From NCBI GenBank assembly GCA_009869945.1, contig WIXG01000114.1, positions 124,001-188,000 on the forward strand: a DNA stretch of 64,000 bases, in the 5' to 3' direction. This DNA comes from Mesaphorura yosii (taxonomy: Eukaryota; Arthropoda; Collembola; Poduromorpha; Tullbergiidae). Numbering within the stretch: the stretch's first letter is position 1; the number at the start of each line of letters is the position of its first letter. Shown piece by piece: positions 1 to 9,753 of the stretch. A program made the translations under genes and the position numbers. The notes below the pieces were generated by a model, which saw only the letters and a program-made list of their open reading frames with translations, was not told the origin of the DNA and searched no databases.

Positions 1-940
1 GACCTTCCGCCAAAGCTTAAGTTTGCCCCACCATCACTGAGGAATCCGTTTGCGAGAGGAGCAAAGAAAATGCCACCGCCAAGCCTCCTGAAGCCGGTGT
101 CTAACAACAATCAGAAAAAACCTGCAGTAGTTGTCACCGACGTTTCAAATAAGCCAAACGACAAGATCAAGGAGCACGCGATTTCCTCATCTGCCAAAGA
201 GCTGAAGGATGATCTTCACGATCTGCTGGCTCAATACTCGGCATTGCGAGAACGGATCGCGAAAAAGAAGAGTAATAAAAAATTCCCGAGAACTGCAATT
301 TCTTTTGTCTTGTCTCACTTTCATGACCTTCTCATTTTTTACAGACGAGAATCTTCACGTTTCGTATACTGCCAGTATCTCCAACTCGACGGATTCACTG
401 CGACCCAAAACACGAGAGTCAAGAAATCCCACCAAATTAAAACCACTGCTGCAGTTGAAGAAGTTGCAACTCATGAAGCTCAAGAAAATGAACATTACCA
501 CGAAAGATGGCAAATTAAAGAAGCCGTTCGCACGAGCTCGTGCAATGATTCTTGCGAGACTAAACAGAAAGCTCAAGTCATCGAGGTCAGGCAGGGCAAT
601 GCGGCAAGAACTTAACAGACTTGGCGCGGCCAACAACAGCAAGAATGGGAAAGGCAGTGGTGGAGTGTTGTCAATGGAGAGTCTAAAGAGTAGAATTCAG
701 CTGCTGAGGGCAAGGCTGAACAAATACAATGAGCGCAACAAAATGAGGCAGTCATCAGTAGAAGAGAGACTTCGAGATACGAAATCTAGAATTAGCAATA
801 AAGTAAGTAGTAATAGTCAGATCAATACGAGTAATAATAAGTCTACAAGTCATCGCCTTAGGGAAAGGAATCAACCAAGCAAAGTTAATTACTCTTACCA
901 TCCGATCATGGACTACTTCAACGGCAAAAAGCAACCGTGA
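1..940 (+). CDS. 3' part of an unrecognised basic, coiled-coil-like protein
   Basis: The reading frame is already open at base 1, so the 5' end lies outside the window. Two exons are visible: 1-271 and 345-940 (stop TGA at 938-940), separated by a 73-base intron (GTAATA...TTTACAG). Splicing in phase 1 joins the two frames cleanly. The protein has a proline-rich start, a helical stretch (KELKDDLHDLLAQYSALRER), and then a long Lys/Arg-rich region (KLKPLLQLKKLQLMKLKK; RARAMILARLNRKLKSSRSG) with further heptad-like leucines and a Ser/Asn-rich tail. I do not recognise a family. The composition suits a nuclear, nucleolar or cytoskeletal nucleic-acid or filament binder, but that is only inference. 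It converges with the histidine-rich gene downstream. Confidence 0.65.
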
Positions 941-1299
941 AACAGAAACCGACACGGAATCATGCTCAACTAACGGCAGGCAGCGTACCTTCAAATTACG
1001 ATTCAGTCTTTGATGAGTTTGCTTCGCACTTAATTTTTCAAGAACTTGATTGCTACAATACTTTATGTAAGATTATCTTGAGAAAATGTAGTAAGGCCCA
1101 TTTTGTGCCATGTGAGTCATGTTGCTTCCAGGCAGTGTATAATTAAGCTTAATTTATGTGGTGGTTGTGGACTGTTGTGAATGAATCGCATGAATGTATT
1201 CTGGTGCTCATTAATTTATTTAAGCTTCGCCAGGAATGGAGATTCAAGTGGAGAACGACTGATTTTAATGTTATAATGTAACTTAAGGGTGTGATTGTA

Positions 1300-1360
1300 A
1301 ATGAATGAATGCATGAATGATGAGTGAATGATTTATGAATGACTTGATATGAATGAGTGA
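1300..1360. repeat. Imperfect ATGA/AATG tetranucleotide repeat
   Basis: Repeated ATGA units with interruptions (atgaatgaatgcatgaatga and similar) lie in the presumed 3' UTR between two convergent genes. It is an ordinary degenerate microsatellite. Confidence 0.7.
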
Positions 1361-1423
1361 GTATCTGCAGAATTTTGTATGCCCATTTTGTAAAGAAAGC
1401 AGTAAACTAAAAAGATTAAGTAA

Positions 1424-1429
1424 AATAAA
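1424..1429 (+). terminator. Candidate poly(A) signal for the first gene
   Basis: AATAAA on the + strand, about 480 bases after the TGA at 940. It is the first canonical hexamer I noticed downstream, but no transcript evidence is available. Confidence 0.3.
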
Positions 1430-1438
1430 GAGAGAAAA

Positions 1439-1444
1439 TTTATT
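1439..1444 (-). terminator. Candidate poly(A) signal for the histidine-rich gene
   Basis: AATAAA on the minus strand (tttatt on +), about 143 bases beyond the stop codon at 1587. Distance and orientation fit the 3' end of the histidine-rich gene. Confidence 0.4.
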
Positions 1445-1586
1445 TCTAGCATAAAAATTCAAAAATATTAAACTTAAAACCTGGAATGAGTCTAACAAGA
1501 AGTTGACAAGGAAGTGACAAGCCCAATGAATGGAACTTGAAATGAACGAAGGATCACTGCAGCATCCCCAAACCTTGCTTGGTACT

Positions 1587-3413
1587 TTAGCCACCGTGCC
1601 CATATCCCATCCCGTGGTACTTGTGTCCATGATGGCCATGGCCGCCCATGCCATGCTTTGCATGATTGCCTACGACGAGAAGAGGTAGGGCTTTGAATAA
1701 GTCCCTAGACATTTTACGTCTCTGAAGATGGAGCGCTTACCATGGTACTTGTGATTTCCATGATGACCCTTATAACCTTTGTGATGGTCGTTGTGATGTC
1801 CTTTCTTGTGATGTCCTTGCTGGCCGTAATGATTCCTGATACGTGACGATAAGGATTAAGCGAAGTCCCATGCAATGGGCGAACTCGAACGCGATTGGAA
1901 TCGGAACTTACCCATGATGTCCTTTGTTATGATGTCCGCCATAATACTTCTTTCCGTGGTGATCTGAAACACAGGATGTAATTAATGGAATACTTTTGTG
2001 CTTGAAATTCAGCCATGTAGTAAGCGTTTGATATTTGACTTACTTCCATGATTTTGGTGATGCGCTCCATACTTGCCATGGTGACTGGAAACGAATACAA
2101 ACGTAAATGGTACTCAAATGCGTTGCAAACAAATTTCTCCTCGAGCGCGAGACAGGCGAGACACGATGAATTACGACTTGACTTACCCATTCTGATGGTT
2201 ACTGTCGTAGAACTTGTGATTCATATTACGCTCGTCCTTGTGATACTTATTGTGGTAGCCAGTAGTCTCATGACCCTGTGTCGAGAAAACAGACTCGGTC
2301 AGGAATAATTGAAGTCCGGTGAATTGGTAAAATCATTACTCTAGCAAACCTTTTTGTTATTTCCATGATGTCCGTATTTATGCCCCATGTGCCTGAATGT
2401 AACCGAGCAGTTAACTTTGAGATGTACTACTCATTTGAACATATTTTTGATATTCTGAATGACTTCAAGTATCATACCCGTATTTTCCGTGGTGCTGATT
2501 GCCATGATGTTGGCCTACGTAAAATAGAATTAATTACATTTCAGAAAGACTGCATTCTTCTCAAAAATTCAAAGGCTATCAGCAATCAATTCTTCACAAG
2601 TCTGTCCAGTTACGAGCCAACCTTTTCTGAGACACTGACATTTCTTCGCTTACCTCCGTTGTGGTGGTGTCCATACTTTCCTCCATGATGCCCGTAGTGG
2701 CCTGTAGAAAAACGCCAAAACGATGGTAACCTTCTCTGATTTGCTTTGTGACGTGTGACAACTTTAGTATCACATGCTCATTGTCATTACCTTTGTGTTG
2801 CCCACTGTTATGATGGCCTTGCGAGCCGTGGTGGTGTCCTGAAACAAGAATTTGTGTGAACAAAACCGGTAAAATGCAAAATGGCGGCACGAAATGATTT
2901 CCAATGCGAATTTACACACTTTACCTTGATTGGCGTGATGGCCCTTGTTTCCGTGATGGCCTAATGCAAAAGGAATCGGCTGTCAATTCTGTGAAATGAA
3001 TTCAGTATGAAACTCTTACCGTATTTGTTGTGGTGATTGTGGCCATACTTGCTCCCATAATGTTTATGGTGTTGACCTGTAAAGACGAGGCCAGTAATTT
3101 ATGTGTGCATGTCTTTCGAAATTCGATAAAGGTCGTATCCGTATTCGGTTTTCATACCTGCAGCTGTTTCCAAATCGAAGGTGGTCGCTGACATTTGTGG
3201 GTTCATCCATGTCATTGCATGTGAGCTGGCACTTCCCATTAACTCCATGGTCTCATTTTCACCGTCACTTGTGCTGTTGCTGTCGCCAGCAATGATGACA
3301 ATCGGACCTCCTCCATGCTGTGTACCGGCACCAGGACTGGAGTCAGTGCTGTTTCTGCAGTGTGTTACCAGAACAAAACACGACACGAGCACAAAATGCA
3401 ACGCTCCTCTCAT
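1587..3413 (-). CDS. Secreted histidine/glycine-rich repeat protein, 12 exons
   Basis: Exons in coding order: 3413-3158, 3076-3020, 2960-2925, 2838-2791, 2701-2654, 2514-2478, 2392-2350, 2275-2187, 2084-2044, 1963-1912, 1835-1741, 1669-1587 (TAA). All phases close, giving 294 residues. Residues 1 to about 22 form a hydrophobic signal peptide (MRGALHFVLVSCFVLVTHC), followed by an acidic, N-glycosylatable spacer. From about residue 86 every exon codes a short unit such as GHHGNKGHHANQG or GHYGHHGGKYGHHHNGG. I count about 65 His in roughly 209 residues, with much Gly, Lys and Tyr. Clusters of HH pairs suggest Zn/Cu/Ni or heme binding in a secreted matrix, cuticle or haemolymph protein; that role is inference. 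I cannot assign a named family. The start is the ATG at 3413-3411, just before the signal peptide. The donor after exon 7 is the weak form GTTTGC. Confidence 0.85.
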
Positions 3414-3430
3414 GATTGCCAATACTGATC

Positions 3431-3467
3431 AACTGATCATTAACCTCTCATCTCAGGGCATATTTAA
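3431..3467 (-). promoter_or_regulatory. Putative TATA-like box plus initiator of the histidine-rich gene
   Basis: On the minus strand, TTAAATA (3467-3461) is followed by an arthropod-type initiator TCAGTT (3436-3431). The presumed start A at 3434 lies about 30 bases from the TATA-like box, the classic spacing. The start codon at 3413 would then have a 5' UTR of about 20 bases, so this is also compatible with a very short leader. Confidence 0.4.
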
Positions 3468-5033
3468 CTGTTTTCAATTAGTTCAGGAATTGGTGCATAA
3501 TGCGACTGAATGCTCAAAATGCAGAAATTGCACATTTAAGCGTTCTTCGCTCTTCCATCCGCTCATGCCACAAAAGTATCAATCCAAATTCTGTGAAGCT
3601 GTTCTTCCCAGCATTCCAACGCTGTGAATTTGATGTGTGCAGACGAATGAGACAAATTTCACTAATTTCATAGTACCAAGCACATGCGTGAACAAAAACC
3701 TCTTCTCACACAGCTGCTGCATGTCAATTTTTTTCAAGTCTTGTCATCCTTTCTTAATTCCTATTCCTATCTTGGCAATATTGATACTTATACTACTACT
3801 AATACTAATAGGATATGATTCTGACTTCCTAGCAATTGTAGCATTAAAGTAGCGTAGCATGCACAGATCAAATAGCAAATCGACAGTAGACAGTAGCAAA
3901 TCAGCAAAAGGGCAAGTCAGTTCAGACACAACAATAATTGCAACTGCCAGACGATGTCAAATTCGTGTCTACAAAGTCCGACATCCAGTCTTGTTTAGTT
4001 TTGATGAGGTGAATCATTCGCAGTTTACATAATAAAAAGTTCGAAACGCATAATGCGAGGCATCGTTGAAGTATGCGTGTCACACATCTTATGAGACATT
4101 ACAATGAAGAATCATTTAGAAGAACTATGGGGATTGACCATTAGCCGATAGACGATTGCAATTTGAAGTCACTGAATTGAATTAGGAATTCCGTATCAAA
4201 TGTCGAATTGAAGAGGAAAATAGGAATCAAGCATCACACACGCACGTAAACAAATCGAATGCACTTTCCAATGCTTGAATGAATGCTCAGTGAACCCTGA
4301 CATCTCCAATTTAAGAAAATTCTGCAATACCAAATCTCGCAAAAAATGAAATCGCATCACAAAAATACCATGTGTGAGAAATGAACGCTGACGCTCGTCT
4401 CGGCTGCATCTAGTTTGACGCGCATGTTACGTAAGACGGAACAAACTCACGTTTCAAGAATTGATTGCTTTTCGGCATAGTCTTGCTTGTGTTGATGTTG
4501 ACAAAAATTGAGGTAGGGCATCAAAATACGTTCACAATTTCCATCACAATCACAAAGTGACAACACTTTATTTCAGGGGTTGGATTAAATCATAAAATAA
4601 ATATCTGACAAGCAATAACACTACGTTGCTCGTAATTAGCTGCTCTAACTGTTGACAATGGTCGAATTGGTCAAATTAGATCAGTCACTTTAAGAAGCGA
4701 ATCAATCTCGAGCTTAAGTTATGCATAACTATTATTCTATGAGGATAAAATGTGCTCCGATGATAAAATTAGGCGAATGACTACACAAATTACGCATTCG
4801 ACCATTGCAGACTATCATGTCATTGCGAAGGACCCGAAACTCAAACTCATGCGGCTTTTCTGTCGTGAAATCGTCGTTTTCTGTTTTCGCGGGACTTATT
4901 TTTTCCCTGGAATTTGGCTGTCGATAGTTTCCAGATACCGCACGCCGAATGTAGTTAGCCAGTAAGCCGAACTAATGATGAGAAAGAACTTGAATTGAGG
5001 AGCGTTCAGTTCAGATGTGGCAGATCTCAGCAT
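3468..5033. other. Intergenic, no gene seen
   Basis: AT-rich sequence between the histidine-rich gene and the small membrane-protein gene. The open frames here are short and lack splice partners or recognisable motifs. I see nothing I can support. Confidence 0.5.
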
Positions 5034-5593
5034 CTAAACGACAAGATTCGGAGCAAGATTAGTTATTGTCAGATGAACAAATGATGGAAGCACACGTATA
5101 CGATACGCAGTTACTCTGTCACTCACAGCCCACAGTAGAAGGGATCCCAGATTGAACATGGACGATGCCATTAAACTGGAAGCATGAATGAAATGATCGG
5201 GTTCAGGAAAAAATTACAATGAAGCAATGACGTGACATGGTTTATTGTAGTGAAAGCAATGGACTTACCAGTACAGGAATTTCTCCCCGGTTGACACTTT
5301 CTTCAAATGTTTTCTATCGACTAAATACAGCCAAGCCCCGGTTATCGACGTACCCAGTAAAACATTGGTTAAGTCATTGCCTTGCGGATGAAACCTGCTA
5401 ACATCGAATATGTTCAGTCAGTACAACGGCAATAAGTAGAAATTAATGGCAATTACCTTCGTGCAAGTCCTGGCTGAACAACGCTGATTCCTAACCCTGT
5501 GTACGCCAGCGAACCCGTGAAGGGGATGTAATAATGTAAAATATTCGATCTGTTTAATGGTCGTTCCCGCAAAAATTTCCTTATGTACTCCAT
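5034..5593 (-). CDS. Small multi-span membrane protein, not recognised
   Basis: Three exons, 5593-5457, 5394-5269 and 5175-5034 (stop TAG), spliced by 62- and 93-base introns with exact phase closure, give 134 residues. The start is the ATG at 5593 (MEYIRKFLRERPLNRS). Likely membrane spans are near residues 26-44 (TGSLAYTGLGISVV), 52-71 (TNVLLGTSITGAWLYLV) and 85-106 (FLYCLMASSMFNLGSLLLWAV). The C-terminal tail is moderately hydrophobic. Between spans 2 and 3 is a basic loop (DRKHLKKVSTGEK). The basic N-terminus and small size recall mitochondrial or ER TMEM-type proteins, but I do not recognise the family and assign no function. It lies head to tail with the CISD2-like gene, about 600 bases away. 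Confidence 0.7.
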
Positions 5594-6195
5594 CGCTAAT
5601 CTTGGTTGGTACTATAGTCACTTTACAGCAAAGAATGCTAGTAGAATTTTAGTGTCCACGGTTAAATTCAACTGCACAGATTTATTTCATCTCAACAATT
5701 TCGGTCCGTGCTCACTCGGAAATCTCGAAATACGAAAACATCCTCCCGAATATTGCATCTCGCATGTGATTATGCCAAGCCATGCGCTTCGACAAGCAAA
5801 ACAAACTTCTTACTACGCTGCATGTGTGGCTTTCACGATGGATTGCCAACTTCGTTTCACCAATTCCAGGTCGAACGGGTACAATATAATGTTTGGCAAC
5901 AATTCCTTGAGTTCATGTACAGTGCAGCCAGCGGACAACGGGACAACAAACCGGAAATGTAACATGCATGATAGGTTCCTCGATGACAAGAATGTTCTCT
6001 TTACTCCAATAATAAGTTCACAACCCTTTTAATCATCTGCTAGACTCGACACTGAAACAACGAATCAAGACGCTACAATGAAAAATAACATTTCGCTTTT
6101 GAGTTCTTCATTTCTTCTTTGAGTTTACATTTCTTAAACACTACCAACTTTGACGAAGAACATGTGACTGAGCACTCTTGGAATCTTGACTTAAT
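5594..6195. other. Intergenic between two minus-strand genes
   Basis: About 600 bases between the start of the small membrane-protein gene and the stop of the CISD2-like gene. It presumably holds a promoter and a 3' UTR. I see no coding region; the longer open frames on the + strand have no motif and no consistent splice partner. Confidence 0.5.
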
Positions 6196-7219
6196 TCACT
6201 TCTTGATAATTAAGGGTCCCACATTGTCACCAGTTTCCTCATTGTGTTTCTGAAATGAGAAGGAAATTCTGAATACTTCAACCAAACTTCAAGCCCCGTA
6301 TTTGGTTCGTGTCTTTTATCTTACCGTATGGGATCCATCACAGTACGGAAACTGCAAGTGTCAAATAAACAGAAAGTCAACTTGCGCAGTTTGAATCAGT
6401 TAATGATATGAATTTTACGTTATGATTTTGTTTACCTTGTTGCTTTTCCAGCAACGACAAAAGACTTTCTTTTCGCCAATTTCCTCGATATCAATAGTAT
6501 GGACTACCTTTGGTGAATCCTTGTCGATTTTTTCATTCACTTTGTTGGGCATTTTGGAAGAATCCTTCTTTACTGATGAACCAGCACCGCTGTAATATCT
6601 TTTGGCAACTCCGTCGGCTCCAAACAACGCTTGATATGACAGATACGAGGTTCCTACCACGAACAATGTCAACGGAGTCAATGAGATCCAATCACCAACT
6701 TTATGGTTGCGTTATACAGTACCGACATCGACATGTGAAACGCAAATCAGAAAAATGATCCAATTACATTTATGCATAATGCGATATGATACCGTTTGCA
6801 CATTCAATGAAGTAATCCATATTTTATGGGACTGGTGAGTTGCGTAATCAAAGGTCAGTACATATGGGCACTCATTGCAATGGGCATAAAATGAATTTCG
6901 TTAAAACGTGCGTATCAAAATCATGTTCTTATGTCTCACAATAGAGATAGCTCAGATAAGAACGGCTGCATTGAAAATTGGGCCAGACTGCCAGACACAA
7001 CCCAGCCAGCTTCAGCAAATGAAGAGCACGTTGATTCAACCAAGAACAGATTCAGCATTGCAATGAGTGACAGAATCATTAACTGCGGATTATAAATGTT
7101 ATTACATATTATTGGCACTTACGTGATAAGCGAAGTATTCCAGAGAAACTTGAAGGTACTGGCAGACCAGCCAAATAACGTGGCAATGAAACCCGAACAG
7201 CTTGAGAAACTGATTCCAT
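6196..7219 (-). CDS. Cisd2: CISD2/mitoNEET-like CDGSH iron-sulfur protein
   Basis: Exons 7219-7123, 6698-6436, 6351-6325 and 6249-6196 (TGA) give 146 residues. The N-terminus (ESVSQAVRVSLPRYLAGLPVP) matches the conserved start of CISD2-type proteins. A single span follows (about 38-56, SLTPLTLFVVGTSYLSYQAL), then a soluble CDGSH domain. The 2Fe-2S ligands Cys113, Cys115, Cys124 and His128 are all present (FCRCWKSNK, then FPYCDGSHT), ending in HNEETGDNVGPLIIKK. In this family the protein sits in the outer mitochondrial or ER membrane with the cluster facing the cytosol, and takes part in redox, iron and calcium homeostasis. The cluster core is coded by a 27-base micro-exon. The acceptor before exon 2 has a poor pyrimidine tract, but phase and homology support it. 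Confidence 0.93.
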
Positions 7220-8230
7220 TTGTATGCAATCGGCGATTATGCGATACCCCTAAATTAATTTCTATGTTATCCTACCCTGAGTTGTACAATCGCTTAAAAT
7301 TGCACAGAGTTTTCCTTATTTGAAACAAGTCAGGTGTTATGACCGTGAGCTACGCTTTCTTTGCTTTGATTTGGCGAGCTTTGGAATTTAGTTTCACAGA
7401 TTCGCTTGCGTTGTGATGCTACTACGAAGTCTCACGCAGCAGCACGAGTTTCCATTCATTCAAAACCGGCTCTTTGTCAATTCCGTTTGGCTGAAGCTGT
7501 GATGGGATGGACCAAGAATGAGACAATGCAATCACAATGGGGCATGGGCAGATCAAGATCGACATTTCTTAGAATTTATTCAATCTTTCAAATTCATTTT
7601 CGACATGCTGAAACTTTCGACAAGGTAGCTTCATTAGGGATCATTGCGAAATCGTGACTGGATCGGGCACAATGCAATTGGCAGAAAAATCAGCTTGTCA
7701 CTTGCAATTTATGCTTTTCTGTCAAGTAAGACTTCAAACTAATTTGAACCTCAATTTTTAACACTGTTGAATTATTATTTGAACCCTTGCAAAGGTTCAA
7801 AATTCTTCAGGACCAAGATGCATCACCTTCGTAGGATCCAGCAGCCCACAACCAATGAAATTGGACACATACGGTTTCTTACTACAGAAAAATGCAATAA
7901 TTTATTACCGTTTCCTCACTTTTACAATAAGCTTCAGTCACTCCATTTTACCCCTCGAAACATTCATTTCTAGTACAATTTCTGTCCAACTGCTGACATA
8001 AATATGATACTGACAAGGTGAAAATGGTAAATAATGTGTACATTTTTGTCTGCAATGCTTTTTTTTGTAGATTTTGTAGTTTTGTATAAGCGATATGGCA
8101 AAAAAGTATAATTATGTCATACAACATTAAAGTTATATACTTTCTGGAGCAAGACGAAAGCAACCTGCGGTTCTTAGTTTTTTTTTTCAATGCCACCAAG
8201 CAATGTTCCATGTTTGACTGCGACCTGAGT
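7220..8230. other. Intergenic, promoter side of the CISD2-like gene
   Basis: About 1 kb between the CISD2-like start codon and the tau stop codon. A minus-strand AATAAA (tttatt at 7901-7906) may serve the tau transcript. I see no other feature. Confidence 0.5.
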
Positions 8231-9753
8231 TTAAATTCCGCCTGAAGATGTTCTTGCAGACATGGTGCGATCCTCACGTGGAGTAGGACTATGTGGAATA
8301 CTATTGCCACCTTTCTCACTTGGTGTCTTGCTTGAAGGGCTCACTTGTTTCAAATATTCCTTGTCGTCAAATATTTTCTTCTCGCCCCCTCCAGGCTTGT
8401 GCTTAACGTTTTGCAAAGATCCAATCTAAACGCAAAGTTTGAAAAGCGTTAGCACGTTAGCTTATTTAGCTTCTTCCAATTTTCCAGCGTGGTATTGACG
8501 CCAATTAAGATTAATTTCGGGACTTACTTTTGAGGCTACTCCTTTAACTTCCACCTTCTTGGTCTCAACCTGTACAACAAAAAATGCTTAAGGAATCTCT
8601 TAACTTATTTGGCTAGACCCAAATAAAATCATGCTAACAAAAGTAATAAAAATATTTGTGAATTACTACAGGTTTAACCTTGACATTTCCACCAGATGGT
8701 TGGTAATTAACATTCGACAATGAGCCAACTTTCGATTCAGCCTTCCAGTTCAATTTCGTTTGAGATATCTTGACATTTCCACCACCAGCTCTGTGGGTCG
8801 CCGATGCAAGGGATCCAACTTTCGACTTTACTTCCTTGATATTTGGAGATGGTGTTGTTCCAACAGTAATTTTGTTCATTGGAAGTTCTAATAGAATAAA
8901 ACATAGTATGCATAAATTTCCTTACAAAAAGAAAAAATTGCATCAAATATAATGTCGTACTCTTCACGACTTCTCCCGCATCCCCAGAACCAGCAGTGTT
9001 TGCTGGTGAATTTTGTGACGATGTTGAAGCTGATGGTTTGCGAGCCGATGCAGCAGCTCTGGCTAAAGCCACGGGATTTGTAGTTGGACTTGCAGCAGCT
9101 GAAACAATTAAAGTTTTATTAAAATCGGACTCGGACGGATTATTAAAGTAGAACAAAATAAGTTCGTTTCACTCACTCCGAATACGAGCAGTAGCAGTTG
9201 TCGGTGTGGTGGCTGGACTTCCAGCCTTCCTGGTTGCAGCAGAAGCTGGAGTGGTCTTAGTAGGGCTATCCCCATTCGTTTGCTTGGAAGGTCTCGGTTT
9301 AGTCTGCGGAGCTGCAGATGAAGGCGTTTTTGGTTTAGTGGTTGTTGGTGCCTTTGCTGATCCAGGCGCGGTTGTACCTCGTGCTGAAGGCTTTGGTGGA
9401 GTGTCCTTTGACGGGCCGTTGTTCGTAGGTCCTGCGTGTACTTCAGCCCCAATGCCTAAAAAGGAAATGTAGTAAAGAGAACGCATGAGAACTTGGCTGA
9501 TTTGATTATGTGTCCATCATATCATGTACTATGTATTGATAGTGGGCGGCCACCCTCAGGTTCAAGGTCGTCGTGAGTATCGCACCATTTGCGTTTTGTA
9601 AACAAACCACCACAACGCAATTATAATAGAATGATACTTACTTAGTTGCTTCATTTGCTCGGCCGCCTTGCTCAACACTTCCTGTGACCCGCCATTGCTT
9701 GTCCTCGCAGGTGGTTGTGGAGTTGGAGTTATGTCAATGAGAGTCCCCTCCAT
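8231..9753 (-). CDS. tau: Tau/MAP2/MAP4-family microtubule-associated protein
   Basis: Exons 9753-9642, 9455-9177, 9098-8961, 8887-8670, 8569-8528 and 8425-8231 (TAA) give 327 residues with exact phases. The first two-thirds are a disordered projection region rich in Pro, Thr, Ala and Ser (SSAAPQTKPRPSKQTNGDSP). Three tubulin-binding repeats follow: about 194-225 (VKSKVGSLASATHRAGGGNVKI), 226-250 (SKVGSLSNVNYQPSGGNVKV) and 262-282 (SKIGSLQNVKHKPGGGEKK). Each has the family's K-x-G-S phosphosite and PGGG-like turn; the second turn reads PSGG and the first AGGG. Repeats 1 and 2 share one exon. The C-terminal tail (FDDKEYLKQVSPSSKTPSEK) is Ser/Pro-rich. The family binds and stabilises microtubules, mainly in neurons. 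The start is the ATG at 9753; upstream 5' UTR exons are possible. Confidence 0.9.

Larger units (their letters stand above)
941..1586. other. Intergenic / two converging 3' UTRs
   Basis: This stretch lies between two convergent stop codons (940 on + and 1587 on -). It holds an imperfect AATG-type repeat and candidate poly(A) signals for both strands. I see no coding region. Confidence 0.6.
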
